A stretch of DNA of 64,000 bases from Desulfurellaceae bacterium bin18 (GTDB lineage Bacteria; Desulfobacterota; Binatia; Bin18): contig MPMI01000014.1 of NCBI GenBank assembly GCA_002238415.1, positions 1 to 64,000 on the forward strand, in the 5' to 3' direction. Position 1 is the first letter of the stretch. Each line of letters opens with the position of its first letter. A model generated the notes under the pieces. That model saw only the letters and a list, made by a program, of their open reading frames with translations, had not been told where the DNA came from and searched no databases. Both the position numbers and the translations under genes were made by a program. Below are positions 43,982 through 52,375 of this stretch, one piece after another.

Positions 43982-44114
43982 AGGTTCCCCCTCTGATGCC
44001 TGAGTGCCTTTCTTATCCGAGGCGGAGGGAGTGGGCAATCTGAATGGGAATCTCTCCCCGACTCAGGCCGAGCGGGGGGGGTAAATGCGGTCGGAGAAAG
44101 GCCAGGCTTCGACC

Positions 44115-44789
44115 CTAGCCGTCTTTTTGCTCAATCTGCTTGCGTAGGGCGGCCACCTCGTCCCGAAGCGCTTGGAGTGGTGAGGCCAACATCCCCTCGA
44201 CCACCTCTTGTACGAACTTCTCGATATATTTCCCCTGCATATCCCCTTCGATATTGACCCGGTCTCCGGGCTGACGCTGATGCAGCGTGGTGACAGTGTG
44301 AGTGTGGGGAATAATGGCACAGGTAAATTCTGTGGGCTTGCAATCGAAGACCGTCAGACTAATACCGTCAACGGCGACCGAACCTTTCTCAACCAGGTAG
44401 CGACTGAGTTCGGCTGGGATCGCAAAGGTGTAGAGAAACGAATCGCCTTCCGGCCGAATGGATGTGACGTGTCCAACTCCGTCAACATGACCCCAGACGA
44501 GATGGCCGGACAGCCGGTCCTCAAGTCGGAGCGAGCGTTCCAGATTCACACTATCGCCAACCTGGAGGCCTCCCAGAGTCGTACGTCGCAGAGACTCGGC
44601 TGAAACGTCAAAGGCGAGTTGATCTGCCTCAATGGCGGTCACCGTCAGGCAGGCCCCATTTGTACAAATGCTTTCTCCCTGACTGATTTCTTGTAGGGGA
44701 ATACCGGTTCGCAGCCTGAGGCGCACCCCTTCGGCAATAGTGTCGATTTTCGTAATCGTCCCGGTTGTTTCAATGATACCGCTGAACAT
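44115..44789 (-). CDS. ribE: Riboflavin synthase alpha chain
   Basis: Riboflavin synthase dismutates two lumazine molecules into riboflavin. The 224-residue protein is two tandem lumazine-binding domains: MFSGIIETTGTI at the start, CLTVTAI near residue 48, and the second repeat DRLSGHLVWGHVDGVGHV and GISLTVFDC. The C-terminal 25 residues form an extra charged coiled-coil-like tail (LQALRDEVAALRKQIEQ). Length is slightly over the usual 200-215. ATG 44789 follows GAGGTATT. No FMN riboswitch is seen upstream and no other rib genes are present. Confidence 0.93.
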   Translation of the reverse strand: MFSGIIETTGTITKIDTIAEGVRLRLRTGIPLQEISQGESICTNGACLTVTAIEADQLAFDVSAESLRRTTLGGLQVGDSVNLERSLRLEDRLSGHLVWGHVDGVGHVTSIRPEGDSFLYTFAIPAELSRYLVEKGSVAVDGISLTVFDCKPTEFTCAIIPHTHTVTTLHQRQPGDRVNIEGDMQGKYIEKFVQEVVEGMLASPLQALRDEVAALRKQIEQKDG

Positions 44790-44844
44790 AATACCTCGGA
44801 GAGAGTGGGAATGTAGAAGCGTTGTGTCTGGCCCTACGCCGGTC

Positions 44845-45453
44845 TTAGCCCGCTGCCTGGACGCTCGGCTGCTCCTTGAGTCGGTTCATCCAAGCCTCAA
44901 GCCTGGGATGCGGAATATCGACATCCAGCCTGGGAAACAGGAGTGCCCACGACACGTACGGAATATCTGCCAGGGTCAAGGTCGAACCGACCAGGAAATC
45001 ATTGTTGCCAAGCTCGTTTATGAGGTAATCGAAGCACTGGTTCAGCGTCGTAGTCGCTTGGGAGACAATCTCGTGGTCAGTCGCCCCGCCCTGCATGGGC
45101 TTGAGCAGCAGCTCCGCGGCAAGGGTTGCGACGGCGTGCTCATACGGATTATCGGCATAATGCATGAGGACGCGGGCCCGGGCTCGTTGCCCTCTATCGT
45201 CCGGGAGCAACGGCGGGGTCGGATACGCCTCGTTCAAGTACTCCATAATAATGGTGGACTCATAGACTGTTGTCCCATTGTCCTGGAGTGCAGGGACTTT
45301 CCCATACGGATGAATTGCCAGATATTCAGGCGTTTTCTGCTCGCCCTTGGTGATGTCAATCGGCACCTTTTCATACGCCAGCCCCTTTGCTGCAAGGGTA
45401 ATCCGCACTTTGCGCGCACGGGGAGACAGGGAAAAGTCGTAGAGTTTAATCAT
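44845..45453 (-). CDS. Glutathione S-transferase family protein
   Basis: A 202-residue GST. LYDFSLSPRARKVRITLAAKG begins the thioredoxin fold with a Ser in the catalytic position. NPYGKVPALQDNGTTVYESTIIMEYL (approximate family wording: HPYGKVPALQD and YESTIIMEYL) binds the tripeptide. The C-terminal domain has TLTLADIPYVSWALLF. Detoxification or reductive thiol chemistry is likely. ATG 45453 lies inside the 3' end of the upstream membrane gene, whose stop is 8 bp further downstream, so the two are translationally coupled. Confidence 0.88.
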   Translation of the reverse strand: MIKLYDFSLSPRARKVRITLAAKGLAYEKVPIDITKGEQKTPEYLAIHPYGKVPALQDNGTTVYESTIIMEYLNEAYPTPPLLPDDRGQRARARVLMHYADNPYEHAVATLAAELLLKPMQGGATDHEIVSQATTTLNQCFDYLINELGNNDFLVGSTLTLADIPYVSWALLFPRLDVDIPHPRLEAWMNRLKEQPSVQAAG

Positions 45454-45721
45454 GGCTACTCTCTTGTCCGGTTGCTGTTTGCTTCTGGCGTGTGGCCGTT
45501 TTTCGACGGTTGATGATGCTTTGGGCCGTGTCTTTAAGACGGAGATGCCAGCGTTTCGCCCACTCGAAATCTCGACTCAGGATCCCAAAGCTGACAAAGA
45601 TGAGGAGAATGCCCGGACCAGGGATACCGGGCAGGCTGAGGAAGAGGCCCACAAGCAGGAGAACAACCCCCCCGACGATCCGGCAAATCCGCCAGAACTG
45701 ATCGCGTGCCGCGCGAAGCAT
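45446..45721 (-). CDS. PGPGW-family small transmembrane protein
   Basis: A 91-residue protein with one hydrophobic region (residues 14-48, IVGGVVLLLVGLFLSLPGIPGPG), including the PGIPGPG motif of the PGPGW putative transmembrane family, and a basic, Lys/Arg-rich C-terminal tail. Function of the family is unknown. It overlaps the GST gene by 8 bp. The start ATG 45721 has only a weak ribosome-binding site. Confidence 0.75.
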   Translation of the reverse strand: MLRAARDQFWRICRIVGGVVLLLVGLFLSLPGIPGPGILLIFVSFGILSRDFEWAKRWHLRLKDTAQSIINRRKTATRQKQTATGQESSHD

Positions 45722-45758
45722 GTTTGGTCAGCCTCACAATCAAGAGGGGCAAGACAGG

Positions 45759-46094
45759 CTAGCCATCATCGAGAATTTTACCACTTCGGGCCTTTTCTAC
45801 CGTCTCATCGAACTGGGGGCCGAGTTCAACGCCCATCTCTCGGGCCCGTTTCTTTGCCCACAGGCCAACGTTGCGGTTGTCGCGGTAGAATGTCTCGTCT
45901 CTCGGGGCAGTGGTATCCAGATTCTTGAGTCGAGCTTCTTCACCCTGATGATAGGCAAAACGGGAAAGAATCCGGGTGAGACGGCGGCGCTTGCAGTATT
46001 GACACTGAGGAGATTTCTGGACGTCCCCCATCTTCATAAAAAGGAGACTTTGCTGCCTGCCGCACGCCCGGCAGTAGTATTCGTAGATCGGCAT
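45759..46094 (-). CDS. FmdB-like zinc-ribbon protein
   Basis: A 111-residue protein starting MPIYEYYCRACGRQQ, with a second Cys pair in CQYCKRRR near residue 31. This is the FmdB/CxxC zinc-ribbon N-terminus found in many small bacterial regulators. The charged remainder (residues 40-111) is family-specific and helical. A regulatory or protein-binding role is likely. ATG 46094 follows AGGGGGAG. Cotranscription with the PGPGW gene, 37 bp downstream, is likely. Confidence 0.8.
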   Translation of the reverse strand: MPIYEYYCRACGRQQSLLFMKMGDVQKSPQCQYCKRRRLTRILSRFAYHQGEEARLKNLDTTAPRDETFYRDNRNVGLWAKKRAREMGVELGPQFDETVEKARSGKILDDG

Positions 46095-46236
46095 GATGTT
46101 TTTCTCCCCCTATCATACCTGTGTTGAAGGTGCTATAGAGATCGCTTACTTCACCGTGTTTGAACGAGTGGATGGAACTTTTGGAGGATGTGGTGGAATA
46201 CGCTGGTGAGAGAAAACCTGAGCCGGGATCAGGAGC

Positions 46237-46983
46237 GTGTACTACCTCGAAGAAGAGCGCCAAGACGCAAGTTTCCCATGGGCGAATCATGTCCTCATGG
46301 GAGCGATGCTGTGTTGTTTTGCCTACGAGCTCACACTCGGTCCGGCATTCAAGTCTTTCCTCACGACCTATGGCTGGATTCCCGCACAATTTTCTCTGGC
46401 GCTGACGCAGGGCCAATTCCCCGCTTCTTCTTCGCTTGTCGTCTGTCTATTCCTGCATGGAAATGGGCTTCATCTGGTCGGCAATCTCCTCTGTCTGTTC
46501 TTTCTCGGGAACGCGGTAGAGGCGCGGTTAGGGGCGGTTCGGTACGTGGTGCTGTATCTGTGCGGAAACGTCATCGCCCTCTTGACCCAGGCGGCGATGG
46601 CTCCATTTTCCTCGACCCCGATGATCGGCTCGAGTGGGGCGATTGCCGCAGTCGCCGGTGTCTATTGTTTGCTTTTTTTCTCGCCCCAAGCGCCTGCTAC
46701 CACCACGCCTCCCTCTCCCCAGCCTCTTGAAGGAACTCCGACGATCCTCTTCCTGGGCGGTTGGATCCTCTTTCATTTGGTCGGTGGTGTATCGGTATAC
46801 ACGTTTGGAGAAACAGCGGTATTCCCATCGACCCATATTGCCTGGGGAGCGCATATCGGCGGCTTTCTTGGTGGTATAATCCTCGGTCCGCTCCTGTTGT
46901 CTTCTTCGGAAAAACGTCGACGCCGGCCCGTTGCCGATATCGTGCCATTTATGTTGCATCGACCCAAGTCTCTGCTCCGTTAG
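46237..46983 (+). CDS. Rhomboid family intramembrane serine protease
   Basis: A 248-residue polytopic membrane protein with about six hydrophobic helices. The catalytic motif is IGSSGAIAAV near residue 131 (GxSG), and the paired His is in AWGAHIGGFLGGI near 203. N-terminal SFPWANHVLMGAML and the HGNGLHLVGNLLCLF helix, with its conserved His and Asn, complete the family layout. It cleaves membrane proteins within the bilayer; its target is unknown. The GTG 46237 is the only start before an upstream in-frame stop, with ribosome-binding site AGGAG very close. Confidence 0.88.
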   Translation: MYYLEEERQDASFPWANHVLMGAMLCCFAYELTLGPAFKSFLTTYGWIPAQFSLALTQGQFPASSSLVVCLFLHGNGLHLVGNLLCLFFLGNAVEARLGAVRYVVLYLCGNVIALLTQAAMAPFSSTPMIGSSGAIAAVAGVYCLLFFSPQAPATTTPPSPQPLEGTPTILFLGGWILFHLVGGVSVYTFGETAVFPSTHIAWGAHIGGFLGGIILGPLLLSSSEKRRRRPVADIVPFMLHRPKSLLR

Positions 46984-47070
46984 CGACACGAGAGGGAAGG
47001 CATTGCTCTCTTGACGAGGAGTGCTGTCCCTTCTACCCCTGTCCTGGTCGGGCGAGAAGGACGGGTGCGT

Positions 47071-47559
47071 TCAGTTTAATTGAGCGGAAAGGGCGGCAAG
47101 GGTTCGGCGAGCAGTCAGTGAACGGGGCTCAACCGCAAGTGCCTGCCCAAATTCTCGTGCCGCCTGGAGGAGGTCTCCTCTTGCGAGAGCAATCCGGCCC
47201 AGATTCAGATGTGGATAATGAGGCGTATCATAATGGGCCGCCTCTATCGCGTGCTCCAGCCAGGGGACGGCGTCGTCCAGCTTGCCCATCTTCATGAGAT
47301 AGAGACCGATGTCGTTGTACGGATTGCCAAACTCGGGGTTGAGGGCAATGGCGGTGCGGCATTCTTCAATGGCATCTTCGTAACGCTGGAGAAAACTATA
47401 CGTCCAACCGAGCGAAGTGTGCGCTTCTGCGGTCGGATGCAGTTGGATGGATTCCTGATAGAAACGCATCGCCTCTCCCAGGTCGCCTTGTCTCTGGGCC
47501 TGGTCGCCCTTGTATAAAAGGGCCGAGGCCTTTTCTTCGCGGTCTTTTGTTGTCTCCAT
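47071..47559 (-). CDS. Tetratricopeptide repeat protein
   Basis: A 162-residue all-helical protein of about four TPR units (residues 14-47, 48-81, 82-115, 119-150), for example AHTSLGWTYSFLQRYEDAIEECRTAIAL and NDIGLYLMKMGKLDDAVPWLEHAI. It probably serves as a protein-interaction scaffold in the cytoplasm. ATG 47559 follows AGGAGC; the longer frame beginning at 47769 overlaps the pcs gene and is unlikely. It is convergent with the rhomboid gene. Confidence 0.82.
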   Translation of the reverse strand: METTKDREEKASALLYKGDQAQRQGDLGEAMRFYQESIQLHPTAEAHTSLGWTYSFLQRYEDAIEECRTAIALNPEFGNPYNDIGLYLMKMGKLDDAVPWLEHAIEAAHYDTPHYPHLNLGRIALARGDLLQAAREFGQALAVEPRSLTARRTLAALSAQLN

Positions 47560-47627
47560 ATGCTCTGCTCCTGTCGTGAACATTAAAAATGTGTCCGATT
47601 TTCCGGCTGTCAAGTCCAAGCGGAAGG

Positions 47628-48335
47628 TCAGGAAGGAGAGGACGGCGTGGTGAAGTGGAAGTAGAAGGAGAGAGCCATGTAGTAGAGGGGGTAGTAGAGA
47701 GAGACGACGACAAGCCAGAGGTGGGCCTGGGGAAGCTGGGAGAGCAGGAGGAGCAGAACGCCAACCCAAATAGCGCCGAGCACATTCGTCAGGCGGCGCA
47801 GGCGGACGGTGCGTGTCGGGTAAATATAGCGAATAGGGATAAAGACGCAGAGGGCAAGGAGGAGCACCAGGCTACCGTTCAGCCAAAGGGGTGTACCGCC
47901 TGCGTAGAGATAGAACGCCACAATATTCCAGTAGGAGGGAAAGCCGGTAAAAAAGAAATCTTGCGTTTTGGCCGCTGCCTGACAAAAACCGTACGCGCTG
48001 GCAAGGAGCACCGCTGCCACGAAGAGCAGCGTGCCGGAAGTCGGAAGCAACTGAAACTGATAGAGAAAAACAACGGGAACAATGACGTAGGTAAAATAAT
48101 CAACAATGTCGTCCAACTTTGCGCCGTCAAACCAGGGTATAATCCGCTTCACCTGAACAGCTCTCGCCAGAACGCCATCGGTCGCATCAATGAGGACTGC
48201 GACTAACATCCAGACAAAGGCCTGCCGGGGCTTGCTCAGGAAAATAGCCTGGAGCGAGAGAAATCCGGCAATGACACCGGAGGCCGTGTAGGCGTGGACT
48301 GCCCAGGCGGCAAAAAGACGCATACGGTCTTTCAC
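47628..48335 (-). CDS. pcs: Phosphatidylcholine synthase
   Basis: A 235-residue polytopic CDP-alcohol phosphotransferase that makes phosphatidylcholine from CDP-diacylglycerol and free choline. The motif DATDGVLARAVQ and the later FDGAKLDDIVDYFTYVIVP follow the D-x-x-DG-x-x-AR..G-x-x-x-D-x-x-x-D family pattern, with the wider spacing and the VDYxTYVxVP segment specific to bacterial Pcs. AWAVHAYTASGVIAGFLSL at the N-terminus is also typical. I set the start at GTG 48335, just 1 bp after the VOC gene; ATG 48323 is the alternative. The longer frame is a chance overlap. Confidence 0.87.
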   Translation of the reverse strand: MKDRMRLFAAWAVHAYTASGVIAGFLSLQAIFLSKPRQAFVWMLVAVLIDATDGVLARAVQVKRIIPWFDGAKLDDIVDYFTYVIVPVVFLYQFQLLPTSGTLLFVAAVLLASAYGFCQAAAKTQDFFFTGFPSYWNIVAFYLYAGGTPLWLNGSLVLLLALCVFIPIRYIYPTRTVRLRRLTNVLGAIWVGVLLLLLSQLPQAHLWLVVVSLYYPLYYMALSFYFHFTTPSSPS

Positions 48336-48336
48336 T

Positions 48337-48747
48337 TCATGTGACGTTCTGGCGGCTGAGGGTCGGCTCATAGAGAATCTGGATGATCGTGCCATCCGGG
48401 TCGGCACAGTACAGGGAGCGGCTGCCATCCCGATGGGTCCGGACTGGTGTGACGATGGGGACGCCGTGCGTCTCCAGTATTTCGGCGGCTCGGTCGACAT
48501 CGTCGCTGTGCGGAACGATAAACCCGACGTGGTCGAGGATTTGCCCAGCCCGGTCGCGTCGGGGCATCGCCTTATGCAGGGCCAGATTGTCACAACCCGA
48601 GGAGAGGTAGGCATTGTCCGGGTCGGGCTGCCAGACGACCTGCATCCCAAACAGGGTTGTGTAAAACTCGACTGAAACGGCAACATCCGCCACATTCAGG
48701 GCGATATGTCGCAGGCCGGAATGGGAGATTTTTGCCTCAGACGCCAT
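48337..48747 (-). CDS. VOC (glyoxalase/dioxygenase) superfamily protein
   Basis: A 136-residue protein with two beta-alpha-beta-beta-beta modules. LRHIALNVADVAVSVEFYTTLFGMQVVW begins the first and DHVGFIVPHSDDVDRAAEILETHGV the second, with Glu/His ligands likely in ALNV-H and YCADPDGTIIQILYEP. Substrate unknown (glyoxalase, fosfomycin-resistance or dioxygenase-type members exist). ATG 48747 follows AGGACAGG and is preferred over the upstream TTG/GTG starts. It is followed within 1-13 bp by the pcs gene. Confidence 0.8.
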   Translation of the reverse strand: MASEAKISHSGLRHIALNVADVAVSVEFYTTLFGMQVVWQPDPDNAYLSSGCDNLALHKAMPRRDRAGQILDHVGFIVPHSDDVDRAAEILETHGVPIVTPVRTHRDGSRSLYCADPDGTIIQILYEPTLSRQNVT

Positions 48748-48811
48748 GGATGCCTGTCCTCTCGCAGAGTGTACGTATTGTGACAAATCTGGTTCGCGTT
48801 GAGTAGGGTGG

Positions 48812-49960
48812 CTATGGTTTTTTGAGAAAAATATACAGTTCGCCGCGTTGGGCCATCAGGCCGGCCTCGGGTTGCGACCCACTCCCCCAATAGATATCCG
48901 CGCGGCCAGGACCGGTAATGGCCGCGCCGCGGTCTTGCAGGGCCACAAAACGTGAAAAAGGTTGCCACGAGACCTGCCCGTTTTCCTTCAGGTGCGGCCT
49001 GGTGGTACGGATAAAGCCGACCGCTCCCGGCGGATACCAGTTGGGATCGATCGCAATCGAACGGCCCGGTGTGAGCGGGACGCCCAGGCTGCCCAGCGGT
49101 CCGGCAGAGACGACGCGAAAGAAAATATAACGCCGATTATGGAACAATATCTGATCTTGTTCGGCTGGATGCTGCCTCAGATAGTGACGGATACCCTGGG
49201 CCGACGCCTCTCCGGACTGGAGTTTTCCCTGACCGAGGAGCATCTTGCCGATACTCCGGTACGGCCAGCCGTTTGAAGCCGCATAGCCGACCCGAAACCA
49301 GGTGCCGTCCGGCAGCCGAATTTTCCCGGAGCCTTGAATATGGAGAAAAAAACGCTCAACGGGATCATCAAGCCAGACGAGTTCTTTGTGCTGAGGCGCG
49401 AGCATACGCTGTCCATCAATCTGAGCCCGAGAGAAATAGGGGACGAGTCCCCCGTTTGCGACGCGACCGTATACGTCTTGTGGGAAGAGTTGGGTCGTAA
49501 ATTGAGAGACGTCAACCTTCACCAAATCCGTAGGACGACGATACAAGGGATAACGATAGCGCTCGGTCCGGATAAAGCTGCCTTGCAGTTCGGGTTCGTG
49601 GTAGCCAGTGAAAAGCACTGGTGTGCTTGCACGATAGAGGTCGAATTCTCGCCGGACCTCCAGAGCGAGGTCTCCGGGCCGATTGAGCAGCGCAAGAAAT
49701 GCGCCGAGACTATTCCGGACCCGGTCGACACTGACCTGTTTCCGGCCAAGGGAAAATGCTTGGGAGCCTGGCTTCTGCTCCAGAGCTGAGAGGCTCTGCT
49801 GGAGCACGGTTTTGAGAGATCTGCGGTCAAGATCGTCCACTAAGGGGGGGATCTGATTGGCGGACAGAAGGGTGAGTGTCGGCTCAGCCCGGCTGTCTGT
49901 CGTAGGAAACAGGAGAGCAAAGAAACACAGCAAGAAAAGGAGACTGGCGGACACTCGCAT
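48812..49960 (-). CDS. mltA: Membrane-bound lytic murein transglycosylase A
   Basis: MltA cleaves peptidoglycan glycan strands to form 1,6-anhydromuropeptides in the periplasm. The 382-residue protein has a signal peptide (SASLLFLLCFFALLFPTTDSRA) without an obvious lipobox Cys. The substrate domain shows TGYHEPELQGSF and RYPLYRRP, and the 3D domain near the C-terminus has VALQDRGAAITGPGRADIYWGSG with the catalytic Asp region. Length is close to E. coli MltA (365). ATG 49960 follows GAGGAATA. The upstream gap to 50051 is short. Confidence 0.92.
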   Translation of the reverse strand: MRVSASLLFLLCFFALLFPTTDSRAEPTLTLLSANQIPPLVDDLDRRSLKTVLQQSLSALEQKPGSQAFSLGRKQVSVDRVRNSLGAFLALLNRPGDLALEVRREFDLYRASTPVLFTGYHEPELQGSFIRTERYRYPLYRRPTDLVKVDVSQFTTQLFPQDVYGRVANGGLVPYFSRAQIDGQRMLAPQHKELVWLDDPVERFFLHIQGSGKIRLPDGTWFRVGYAASNGWPYRSIGKMLLGQGKLQSGEASAQGIRHYLRQHPAEQDQILFHNRRYIFFRVVSAGPLGSLGVPLTPGRSIAIDPNWYPPGAVGFIRTTRPHLKENGQVSWQPFSRFVALQDRGAAITGPGRADIYWGSGSQPEAGLMAQRGELYIFLKKP

Positions 49961-50050
49961 TATTCCTCGGCACTTCTCTTGCCGCTCTCACAACAGGTGG
50001 GCAGACGGCTGTTGTGGTGAACTCTTTTACCCAATCCCATGTTGATTGAG

Positions 50051-51244
50051 TCACGACCCGGATTCCCGCGTTGCGTAGACCTCCTGGGCGGCGCTGACGC
50101 CAGCCCCGGCTGCGCAGGCATGCCCATTTTTCTGTAAGACGGCCTCCAGTGCGCTTAAAACGAGCAGCACATTACTGCGGGTGCTGGATTCTCCCATCAG
50201 GCCAATGCGCCAGACTTTTCCGGCGAACACGCCCAAGCCTGCACCAATCTCGATATTGTACTCAGCGAGGAGATGCTGACGAACGGTCGCGTCGTCAACA
50301 CCCTCAGGAATGGCGACGCTGTTGAGCATCCAGAGACGGGCGCCTTCCTGGGCGACCAGCCGCATCCCCAGCGCGTTGAGGCCGGCAGCGAGGGCCAGAT
50401 GATTGTCCTCGTGGCGACAAAAACGTGCTGCCAGGCCTTCTTCGGAAATCAGCCGCAAGGCTTCCCGCAGGGCGTAGTTCATGGAGATAGGCGCGGTGTG
50501 ATGATACACGCGTTCCTCGCCCCAATATTGCGCAAGCAGGCTCAGGTCCAGATACCAACTCTGAACCTTGTGCGTGCGGTTTCGTAACACCTCTTGGGCG
50601 GCCGGACTAAAGGTGACGGGCGAGAGGCCGGGCGGACAGCTCAGGCACTTCTGGGTGCCGCTGTAACAGACATCAATCTGCCATGCATCTATTTTGAGGG
50701 GACAGCCGCCGAGCGACGTCACCGCATCAACGAGAAACAGCGCTCCTGCCTCATGGACGAGCGGAGCGATGTCTGCCAGAGGCTGCCAGGCTCCGGTTGA
50801 CGTTTCGGCATTGACGATCGCTACCAGCTTTGGTCGCGTGCAGCGCTTGAGGGCCGCGCGGATATCGTCCGGGCTAAAGACGGCCCCCCAGGGAGCTTCC
50901 ATGATAACGGGCGTTCCGCCGCAGCGTTGCACCACATCGACCATGCGGGTACCGAATACGCCGTTGACGCCGATGACGACCTCGTCTCCAGGTTCGACCA
51001 TATTCACAAAGCAGGCTTCCATGCCTGCGCTGCCGGTCCCTGAAATTGGAAGGGTGAGGGGATTCGAGGTTTGAAAGACAAACCGGAGGAGCGCCTTGGT
51101 CTCTTCCATCAGCCGAATAAACTCGGGGTCAAGGTGACCAACAAGCGGGGTGGACAGGGCACGCAGGACCCGAGGGTGGACATTGCTCGGGCCGGGACCT
51201 AACAGGGTTCTCGGAGGCGGGGATAACTCACCACAGGCTTCCAT
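50051..51244 (-). CDS. Alanine-glyoxylate/serine-pyruvate-type aminotransferase
   Basis: A 397-residue class V PLP aminotransferase. LGPGPSNVHPRVL begins the family, SGTGSAGMEACFVNMV is the cofactor phosphate region, AETSTGAWQPL and VDAVTSLGG follow, and YSGTQKCLSCPPGL gives the Schiff-base Lys. PucG/Agxt-like enzymes transfer amino groups among alanine, serine, glyoxylate and ureidoglycine. ATG 51244 follows AGAGGACATGT. The stretch 51245-51468 holds a bidirectional promoter area without visible genes. Confidence 0.88.
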   Translation of the reverse strand: MEACGELSPPPRTLLGPGPSNVHPRVLRALSTPLVGHLDPEFIRLMEETKALLRFVFQTSNPLTLPISGTGSAGMEACFVNMVEPGDEVVIGVNGVFGTRMVDVVQRCGGTPVIMEAPWGAVFSPDDIRAALKRCTRPKLVAIVNAETSTGAWQPLADIAPLVHEAGALFLVDAVTSLGGCPLKIDAWQIDVCYSGTQKCLSCPPGLSPVTFSPAAQEVLRNRTHKVQSWYLDLSLLAQYWGEERVYHHTAPISMNYALREALRLISEEGLAARFCRHEDNHLALAAGLNALGMRLVAQEGARLWMLNSVAIPEGVDDATVRQHLLAEYNIEIGAGLGVFAGKVWRIGLMGESSTRSNVLLVLSALEAVLQKNGHACAAGAGVSAAQEVYATRESGS

Positions 51245-51468
51245 ACATGTCCTCTCTTGGCTGTTTTTAGCGACGCTGAAAAAATCCCGGCTACGGTACC
51301 ACGCTCGGACAGGTGGGAAAAGTCAGGGTGGCCCGGCCGGCCATTCTGGGGCGGGCATCCAGAAAATATGCTCTCGAGGGCAGACAGCGGGAAAGTTTTT
51401 TGTTACAAGGCTGAAATATACTGTCCTTTACTGGTGTCGGCACGTAGGGGGAGGGAAGAGGGGGCGTA

Positions 51469-52356
51469 ATGACCGTGACGATTCGCCACATGCTAGCGGA
51501 GGATATCCCCCGCGTTGGGGCCGTCATGGTTGCCGCCTTCAACGACGTCTTTCGTCGCCACGGCTACCCCGAGCCGTTTCCGTCCTCGGCTGCCGGGACA
51601 TCTATCGCACAAGGGTATGCGCGGCTTGAGCCCAACGAGTGTTTTGCCGCGCTCCAGGATGGACAGATCGTTGGGTCCGGGTTCCTCCATCTTCGGGGCG
51701 ATACGGCCGGTATTGGCCCGATTACTGTTGATCCGAGGGCCCAAACCAGAGGGATCGGACGGGCTCTGATGCAGGCCGTGATTGAGGCTGGGGGAGGGTG
51801 TCCTTCGCTCCGGCTGGTCCAGGACGCCTTTAACGTGGTGTCCTTTCCGCTGTATAGCTCGCTCGGTTTTGAGGTGTGTGGCACGGTCGCTTCATTGGTT
51901 GGGCGCAACATTCGGGGAGATGTTTCAGAAGATGTCGAAATCCGGGAGTGGCAAGCGGAGTATATCGAACACCTGGCGGCACTGGATACGCGCTTAACCG
52001 GTATCGGGCGTGAACAAGATCTGCGATTTTTCCATGCCCAGCCGCCGCATATTGCCGCCCTCGTTCAGGGGCAGCTTGCGGGCTACCTGTGCTTCCTGCG
52101 CACAGAGGCGGGGACGTTTTTCGGTCCTGCCGTAGCAACGCAACCCTCGGTCTTACGCGCATTGATTCTGTCTGCGGCTGAGCGTGAACAGGGAAAGGCC
52201 CTGCGTATGCGTTTTCCTACACGGCACGCAACATTATTACGAGAGTTGCTCGCCGTGGGCTTTCGAGTGGAAACCCTCCAGACCTATATGGTTCGCGGGG
52301 CGTGGCAGACCCCGGACGGGGCGGAGTTGCTGGCGCTCTTTCCAGAGGCGTTGTAG
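51469..52356 (+). CDS. Two-domain GNAT acetyltransferase
   Basis: A 295-residue protein with a complete GNAT domain (residues about 1-140) in which PRAQTRGIGRALMQAVIEAG is the acetyl-CoA loop (Q/RTRGIG). The second half (about 160-290) has the strand pattern of a second, less conserved GNAT-like domain, with FFGPAVATQPSVLRALILSA. Whether the second domain is active cannot be judged. The acceptor is unknown. ATG 51469 follows GAGGGAAGAGGGGG. The MetE-like gene begins 20 bp downstream. Confidence 0.82.
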   Translation: MTVTIRHMLAEDIPRVGAVMVAAFNDVFRRHGYPEPFPSSAAGTSIAQGYARLEPNECFAALQDGQIVGSGFLHLRGDTAGIGPITVDPRAQTRGIGRALMQAVIEAGGGCPSLRLVQDAFNVVSFPLYSSLGFEVCGTVASLVGRNIRGDVSEDVEIREWQAEYIEHLAALDTRLTGIGREQDLRFFHAQPPHIAALVQGQLAGYLCFLRTEAGTFFGPAVATQPSVLRALILSAAEREQGKALRMRFPTRHATLLRELLAVGFRVETLQTYMVRGAWQTPDGAELLALFPEAL

Positions 52357-52375
52357 GGAGAAAAAGGAAGCGGGT

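Noticed and set aside
44790..44844. FMN riboswitch before ribE
   Set aside because: The leader is short and lacks the conserved helices and motifs of the RFN element.
48336..48695. Longer frame fused to the pcs gene
   Set aside because: The extension runs through the VOC gene in another frame and has no relation to the CDP-alcohol transferase family.
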